Assembly (NCBI GenBank): GCA_014529385.2
Contig: CM043950.1
Span: 80,924,343 to 80,988,342 of the forward strand
DNA from: Adiantum capillus-veneris
Lineage: Eukaryota; Streptophyta; Polypodiopsida; Polypodiales; Pteridaceae
Direction: 5' to 3'
DNA: 64,000 nt
Made by a program: the position numbers and the translations under genes. Numbering within the stretch: the first letter of the stretch is position 1; each line of letters opens with the position of its first letter. The notes beneath the pieces are model-generated. The model saw nothing but the letters and a program-made list of their open reading frames with translations, searched no databases and was not told the DNA's origin. Shown piece by piece: positions 57,439 to 64,000 of the stretch.

Positions 57439-58100
57439 GACCAAAACCACGAAGTAGTCAATCTTCTCCATCCCCTCGACAATCAAATGCTACTTGTAAC
57501 ATGCAAGGAGTCAGGAAAATTTGGGTACCAAAAGCACAACTTAAGGATAAACCGATTTAGATCTGGGTGCCTAAAACTTCACCGACAAAACAAAAGAAGG
57601 CTCCAAGGGTTAAAACACAGAGACGAGCATCTTCGAGCAAGGAACCTAACATGGAAATGTTTTGGAAGAAAAAGGATCACTTACCTTCTCCACAAACCGC
57701 AAAACCAATCAAGCAATGGCGAGTTAAGTCTCAAAAGACTCCAACACACCATGCAACACCAAGCCGACCAAGCTACCAATGGTGAGAACAAGCTTGACAA
57801 CAGTCAAAAGTGCTAGAATCTCAAGTAATCAGTGTGCTAAAGCATCCTGATGGTACAATAAAATAGAGAGCACACAAGCTACAAGATTTTCTCTTTGGAA
57901 GACATTAGCAACAAACCTCGACATCGGAAACCCTTGAGTTAATTACTCCAGACCCAGCTCTTGCACAACATATTGGTTTGAATTGCATTGATCTTCATAG
58001 CATAATAGAGCCAAACATGGCTATGCATAGACACAATTGTTCCACCCATGCACACAGTCGTCCCAGAGTACGCCATCTAGGAGGGGTGGAAGGGCATTAA
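57439..58100 (+). pseudogene. Basic low-complexity tail after the second protease-like domain
   Basis: In shifted frames the sequence encodes KIWVPK twice, about 17 codons apart (57515-57570), then a Lys/Pro/Ser/Thr-rich stretch (57567-57785). The 57418-57816 frame overlaps it in another phase and looks less natural. No domain is recognised. The coding signal fades by about 58100. Confidence 0.4.
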
Positions 58101-60328
58101 CACTAAGTACTAAGTACTAAGTAATTAAGGGCAATGTTTGAAGAGAAAGGAAAAAGTTCGATATTAATGTGTGATTTTTTGCAAAATTACCTAATAATGC
58201 TATTATAATTCATCACCAAGGGAAAATTCACAGATAATATATTCTTGATAAGTGTAAATAGTGTATATACTATCAAAAAATCATCAAAAATAGTTCTTTT
58301 TTGGGTATTTTTCATCATTCCTATTGATAATGAGATTTAAAATTAGAAAAATTCAACAAAAAATATAAAGCTGTGTTTTTCAAGGGATTTTTTTAATTAT
58401 TGGATTTTTACTTTACTTTTTAAGAGCATTTTGCTATTTTCTTTGATTTTTTTCAAATAAACAGGTCAAAAATTAATAATAAATAGCAGGGAAGCTCATA
58501 TGGAAAAATGAAAGACACAATGGTGATCAGAAAGACAAGGTGAACAACCACAAAAATTTTCAATGAAATCAGAAGATGGAAGTGGGAAGCCTAATTTAGG
58601 CGGCCATGCCTACTTTTGCAAAATTCTTGCAGAATGAGCTACACGAATCCAATCAGGGAAATTTTTGAGTCTAACATAGATTTCACGGCCTAGTAGGACT
58701 TATGGGGGAATCTGGGGAAATTTGGTTCGGAAAGTCCGAGTATAGATATCCAAGGTAGGCTAAAACCACCTCATTTCCACTTGGAGCGTTTGCAGAGAGA
58801 GATTTCGGCCTCTTTCGCGCGACTTTTCTGGAGCCCATAGTTGACCATTTTCAGTGCGGTCTCACACAAGACATGAAGAGCAAGTTCTTTACTTGACAAC
58901 GATTCATTTTGTACGGCCGGTAGCTAGTCTAAAGCCATAGAAAAAACCCTAGAAATTGAGCAGTGCACGAAGACCTACGACCTAAAACTGACCATAGCGG
59001 CCTGCCAGCTTGACCAGATCGGATGGGATTTGAACCATAGCATGCCCTAACATAATAGAACCTTTCTATACCATTAGATGACCATTTAGCAGGGGTCGAG
59101 GGGATCCCCAGTATAAAAGTTAGGTTTTTGGCAAATGCCAGAATTCCGACCTGACTCCACAGATGGCTTGTTTATGAGGTCCATATACAATGTATATAAT
59201 TGATTTGGTGAAATCCATCAATCAAAGCCCTCAAAAAGCAAAAAACGGCTCGAAGGTTACAAAGTGTCAAATTCAACATACGAGGCCAAACTGACTCTAA
59301 ATGAGCCAGAATTAAACAGGTTGCTTCACGACTATGTTGCGGACAAGTCCAAAGCCTCAAAGTTGACCGATCAACCAAACAGGAAGTGTAGTCACAAAAA
59401 GCGGTGATTTCAGAGTCGACAGAGCACAAAGTGATGCCGGCATGACCAAACTTGACCAAATTCAATTAAGGACTTGTATTAGGTGTATTGAACATGTCTA
59501 GGTCAAAATTTGTAGGTTTTGCAAAGTTTTTGTCACTGTTGTAAATAATCATGATTATTTACTTTTGCATCAGTTTTGCTTGGAAATTGTCAAATTATCT
59601 CACCTATCATGTGTACACACCTAATTACATGCCAAAAATCAAGTATGAGCCAAAATGACCACCCATTACTTGTAAAATTGTAAAAAAACGCAAAGATGTC
59701 TTTGCAAGCCAAAATTTGGGTTATGGATAACACTTCTTGATCCAAATCACTTCATATCTCATACCCAAGGTCTATACAATGCCTAGAACCAATTTGTACA
59801 AAAAAATATCAATTTGGAAAGAAAAGTTAATAATCGCGATTATTTACTTGCTGGTCAAAATCGAGAAATTTTGATATTTTGCCATCATACATCCAAAGTA
59901 CATGATGTGTTAAGCCCACTAGCCAATTTTGAATCAATTTGGAGCTCAAAATCTCAAATTTCCTTTATATCTACTGTTTCAGAGACCTAAAGCCAAAATC
60001 TGGTACAATTTTCACCCTATGCATCCAAATGAGTCCATATTTCACTCAGAGCATGTATTTGGTATATACTTCAAGCCTATAAAGCCAAGTTTACAAAAAT
60101 CTGAAAATTTTTCTCAGCTGTAAATAATCGCGATTATTTACTTTGGTTGCAAATTTTTTTTTTGACCAGGTAGTTTTGTTCCTTGCATGTTTTTAAACAT
60201 CTTTGCTTGTTCAAAAATTGATATGAAGCAAAGTGGACCAAATTGTCAGCATTTCAGTCTAAAAGGACATTTCAAAGAAAATTCTAACAAATCTGCTAAC
60301 TTTGCACCCTATTCACTAAACAGGAGCC
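58101..60328 (+). other. Non-coding spacer with palindromes
   Basis: About 2.2 kb without a credible frame. The palindrome TAAATAATCGCGATTATTTA or a near copy lies at about 59541-59563, 59825-59848 and 60120-60142, spaced roughly 285-295 bp. It is in the same kind of text as the 5' leader of this element. The spacer may act as the leader of the 3' ORF. Confidence 0.7.
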
Positions 60329-63300
60329 ATGCCAGCAGCGGAGAGGGCTAAAAAGAAGCTCAACCAAAAAGAGAAACTACAGGAACTGCCCGCATATCAA
60401 CTAGACCCTGAGTCAGTCAAAGCTGCAAAGGCATCATACCTCTCTAGAGAACAGCTGGAAGCACATCACACTACAGTCTTCACTGGTAGGTTCAAAAGTG
60501 AAGAAGGGCATCAAGTGGAGTTGCAACTCCTACCCAAAGAAGTATATGATCTAGCTACCAAACCAGAAACCAAAGAAGCTTACCGTAGGCTGGGGCTCAG
60601 GCATTTCTACAAACAAGAGCCTTGCGGAGTGTATTTTCAGAAGGCTTATGAGCTTCTATCCACAATCAAAGAAGACGAAACCCCCAAGGGAGCAAGGTCT
60701 AAGTAGTGATCACAAAAGAGATAGTGGCAGAGGCACTCAGACTGCCCACAGAAGGGATGACCATGCGAGCAAGGGACAGGAAAACCGCAGGCACATTTAC
60801 CAAAGAGACAGCCACGGCTACATTCACCGACCTTATCCACAAAAAGTGGAAGAGCCAGCCCGTTTGTACCACGAGCACTTTCATTTCTTGGCAAAAAGGC
60901 CACCAGGGTACACTACACCAAATCACGTCGTGGCCACCACATTCACTCAGTTTCTCAAGTTGACAACAAGACAACCACTGGACCACGTGCAGTATGTCTT
61001 GCCAACCTTGAAGGGCACCAAGAAGGAAGGCAAAATCATGTACTTGGGTGCGCTAGAGGTCTTGACTAGAATAGCATATCATGCCATCGGCATGGCCGAC
61101 AACCTATCGTGTGTCCTTGATCAGCACACATGGATATTGGTAGCACAAACCTTTCCAAGAGCTACAAGGTCAAGTAAAAGATCATATAAATCTGTTGAAG
61201 AGTCAGCTGACAGCTCGCTGAAAAGGCACAGCAGCGAGAGTTCTGACAACGAAGAAAAGAGAGCTCGGAGAGAAGAGATGAAAAGAAAAGTTGTGGCCTC
61301 ACACCAAGAAGAGCCATCTCAAAAACAAGCGCGCTTTGAAAGAGAGAAACACGCGTACCACTGCAATAGGCAAGCACAAGAGAAGGACCCAAAAAAATGG
61401 ATACCTGCAGGACTTAAAGGCCCTCGATCAAAGCATCATACAAGAAAAGAGGCGGAGGATCTCACAAAGCATTTAGAAAGAATGTACCAAGAGGTTGAAG
61501 CTCTAAAGATGAAGGAGGTAGAAGAAGATGCTAAGAAAGCCAAGGAGGCGGAAGACCAAAGGCAAGCCAAGGAAACGACTAGACAAGAACAAAGCTATGG
61601 ATCTCCTCAACCAACCTCACCGCATACAGAACAACAAGACCATCCCATGCCTAGCCCACCACCGTCAGCGGTGGGCAGATACACCAATGAAGAAGCGGAG
61701 CCTGAGAAAGACAAAGATTCTGAGTCCACCCAACAAACAGAATCTGCACAAGAGGCTAGCCACCCCGACGGACAAAAAGAAAAAGAGATAGAGCCAAAAC
61801 CGAAGAAGGTAGCAGAAGACACTCAAAAGCCATAAGAGGAAAAGGCAAGTAGATCTGAACAAGAGATTGATAAGGAAGCAGATGCGGAAAAAAGATTCTA
61901 CCACTACACATGAGACAGAACCCTAGCTAGAGAAGGAAGAAAGACCGGCACCTGAAGAGACGGCAAGGTTGGAGCCAACACCCTCTACTTCTACTCAACC
62001 AGAAACTACCGAGGCATCAAAGCCTTAGGATACCCGAGAAGAAGACCGACCATCTACCTCTACACAAGAACCATCAGCAATTACAACACAGCAGGAAGCC
62101 ACACATGAGGCTGCATGCACATCTCAGCTGGCAAGACAGGAGGAGTGGAAATCAAACGACAAGGTAATCATCCAAGTCAATGAATATGCACGTTAGATGC
62201 AGGAAATGACGGAGAGACTCCGCTTAGTAGCACTAAACTGTAGCACAAAGGCCAAAGAACTTGAAATGATGATCGACGCTCTCCAAGGAGAGTTAGAAGA
62301 TAGGATGACTATCATCACTGATCTTCAAAGGCACGTGCAAGAGCTGAAGGCAGAAGCGGAACAGCATCAGTTGGCTAGAGATAGGCAACAAAAAGAAATG
62401 GAGGAGTTAGGTGATCTACTCACCAAACTATCTGATGCCTGCAAAGCAAAAGACGAGCAACTAACAGAAATTACGAATGAGCTTCTTACAACATCTCTGT
62501 CAGCTCAAAAAATTCAGGTTCAATTAGGTGACGCCAATGCTTCTTTGCAGTATTCTAAACAGAGGATTAATGATCATGCCATTTTCTTACGGCAAATAAG
62601 AGAAAATCCAATCATGGCCTCGATCAAAGGAACTGACGAAGTGTATAAGGCACTCGAGAAGTAAAATAAAGACCTTGAATTGGAATTAAAGCTAGAACAA
62701 CCACAGTGCAGGGACCTGGCATTGATGCGGGTTCAAAGAGAGGAGGAGCTTCTAAAGGAGATAGTTGAACTCAAGCGCATTAATCAACTCCTCAAAGATG
62801 GGAAACCAGACATGTAGGAAGAGGCGGGCACTTCAGAGCCACCACAGATAGACATAGCCTCGGTCTCATTTGCTTAGTTTGAGACACAATCCACAGCAGA
62901 GCCGAGTGGTGATGAAGAGTTTCAGATTAACATCACGGATGAAGACACAATGCTAATGGTTCAGCTGTCAAAAGCTGAAGAAGACGCACTGAAGGAGAAG
63001 ATCACCCTAGAGGTGGATGAGCAATGAAAAGCCGCAATGGATTGGGAGTTAAGAGTTTTACACTCTATCAATGTCACTCAACTCACTCCCAATTAGGTCA
63101 ACACTCAATGGAACCAAAAATCTCTACCCTACCCTCTCATCAAAGTGGAATTATTACAGGTGAAAGAGAGGCAGTACAAGGATATGCAAAAGATGGTGCA
63201 CATAGAGACCACCCAAAGTGGAGGTTAAGCTGGCTGAACAAGAATCTGAGATACCTGATTCTGTTCACAAGAGCACCTGCAGCCCTTCAAAGAGATCCAA

Positions 63301-63906
63301 CCTTTTGTATTGTACCCAGAGTAAGAACATGGCAAGCACATGAAGCACTGCAAAACAAGAGGCCAACTTGGCTTAAATTCCCCAGGCTGCCAGCTCCAGA
63401 GAGAGGCCAAGCGATAGAGGAATACATGGTGAAAACCCTAACTGGCACCATGTCTTTCTTCAAGAGTCTACTAGATCTCTCTTGTGCCATGTTATATAAG
63501 ATCTGGAGGATGCTGCTAACATGTATACAAGTTTTTAATGAGCCTAATCAAACATGAGCCCCATGGCTATCATTCTTTGAAGAAAACAAAGGCTTATGCT
63601 GCGGCCTAAGTGGGCAGCCTTTAGAAGAAGTCCTTACAGATTCTATGCCAGATGTATGTTCTTGCCACCGAATAATATGCTGGCCTTTGAAGAAGCTTTC
63701 TACACTGGATCCTTCACCTGGCGAATGAAGATATTTGCGCCAACATCCAGGTTTGTAGGCTACTCAACAATGGAGCTGAAGAATAACGTAACAATGCATT
63801 TCTACAAGTGCACGACAAAGAAAGACGAATCAGGTACCAGAAGGCACTGGATGCGCTAAAAGACTACCTCGCCAGCCGTCAACCCGAAGACTATTTCAGC
63901 CCATAA
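60329..63906 (+). pseudogene. 3' ORF of the outer element: charged, coiled-coil protein (broken)
   Basis: The ORF starts MPAAERAKKKLNQKEKLQ. The first part (60329-60706) has SYLSREQLEAHHTTVFTGR and YRRLGLRHFYKQEPCG. The next part, in changed frames, has ITKEIVAEALRLPTEGM, ARLYHEHFHFLAKRPPGY and YLGALEVLTRIAYHAIG (60706-61110), faintly like plant transposon-associated domains. A long Glu/Lys/Gln-rich stretch follows (61150-62170). A coiled coil then has IDALQGELEDRMTIITDLQ and VQELKAEAEQHQLARD (62197-62664), and EEELLKEIVELKRINQLLKD near 62740. A decayed tail ends at the stop near 63904. No membrane segment or signal peptide is evident, so it does not look like an envelope protein. Function unknown. 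Confidence 0.65.
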
Positions 63907-63931
63907 AGTTGTGTCAAGGGACGACACAGGC

Positions 63932-63945
63932 GAGGAGGGAGGGAA
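63932..63945 (+). promoter_or_regulatory. Polypurine tract of the outer element
   Basis: GAGGAGGGAGGGAA directly precedes the LTR start TGTTAGC. It is an unbroken purine run and the expected plus-strand primer. Confidence 0.88.
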
Positions 63946-64000
63946 TGTTAGCAGCAAGCTAGCACAGACACCATTTTTCAAAGTTCTCTTTGTAAAACAT
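63946..64000 (+). repeat. 3' LTR of the outer element (first 55 bp)
   Basis: Aligns with 35587-35641. Differences include C/T at the third base and a changed stretch after ACACCATTTTTC. The window ends inside it. Confidence 0.9.

Larger units (their letters stand above)
35587..64000 (+). mobile_element. Giant Ty3/gypsy element ('outer element'), cut by window edge
   Basis: The LTR start TGCTAGCAGCAAGC at 35587 recurs as TGTTAGCAGCAAGC at 63946 after a polypurine tract, so the element spans at least 28.4 kb including nested sequence. Order: 5' LTR, leader, gag, protease, RT (split by an inner element), RNase H, two integrase zinc modules, integrase core, a second retropepsin-like domain, a spacer with palindromes, a 3' coiled-coil ORF, polypurine tract and 3' LTR. 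Subtracting the nest (43189-53888) leaves about 17.7 kb. No chromodomain is seen. It has many stops and frameshifts. The lineage is uncertain; the size and the extra 3' ORF recall the Tat/Athila part of the Ty3/gypsy tree. Confidence 0.88.

Noticed and set aside
59172-59465. 97-codon minus-strand frame in the spacer
   Set aside because: It lies in palindrome-bearing non-coding sequence and matches nothing. A chance frame is likely.
60329-63906. Envelope-like gene in the outer element
   Set aside because: Its position would fit, but there is no signal peptide, membrane segment or Cys pattern; the content is charged and coiled-coil.
1-64000. Conventional plant host genes, tRNA or rRNA genes
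   Set aside because: No frame outside the mobile elements shows a known host domain with exon structure, and no full tRNA cloverleaf or rRNA sequence was seen by eye.

Overview
The window reads as intergenic, transposon-packed nuclear DNA of a land plant with a large genome. It holds Ty3/gypsy chromoviruses, a Tat-like Ty3/gypsy element, Ty1/copia and LINE remnants, a CACTA-like terminus, long GA/CA/TG microsatellites and many decayed open frames. No conventional host gene, rRNA, tRNA or CRISPR array was found. A seed-free plant or a conifer is my guess from the style of the elements; the sequence does not prove it.

Layout. 1-7262: a minus-strand chromovirus with long LTRs, cut by the left edge of the window. 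7270-8560: the 3' end of a second, plus-strand chromovirus. 8571-9562: a copia gag remnant. 9610-11650: a minus-strand LINE. 11690-15850: unclassified decayed sequence with a 383-bp tandem duplication. 16000-21392: a composite DNA-transposon region with a CACTA-like end, 21-bp arrays, a coiled-coil accessory gene relic and the N-terminal part of an unclassified transposase. 21393-26400: a SINE-like head, a 1.2-kb tandem duplication and a second transposase fragment. 27470-33720: a third, longer copy of the same transposase family, flanked by arrays of a 16-bp quasi-palindrome and split by a 2.87-kb solo LTR with perfect 5-bp target duplications.

35587 to the right edge is one very large plus-strand Ty3/gypsy element, the outer element. 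It has a long leader, gag with two zinc knuckles, a protease, RT, RNase H, two consecutive integrase zinc-binding modules, the integrase core, a second retropepsin-like domain after the integrase, and a 3.6-kb coiled-coil 3' ORF. A 20-bp palindrome recurs in its leader and in the spacer before the 3' ORF. Its RT is split at 43188 by a younger Tat-like element (43189-51282), whose 5.3-kb gag-pol frame has one stop codon. This nest was then rearranged: 1467 bp of outer-element flank plus an LTR were duplicated to 51279-53888, joined inside the 3' LTR at a 4-bp microhomology.

The two most interesting items are the transposase family with helically phased quasi-palindrome arrays, and the unusual domain order of the outer retroelement. 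Nearly every coding region is broken, so the window records layered insertion, duplication and LTR-LTR recombination rather than a working pathway.
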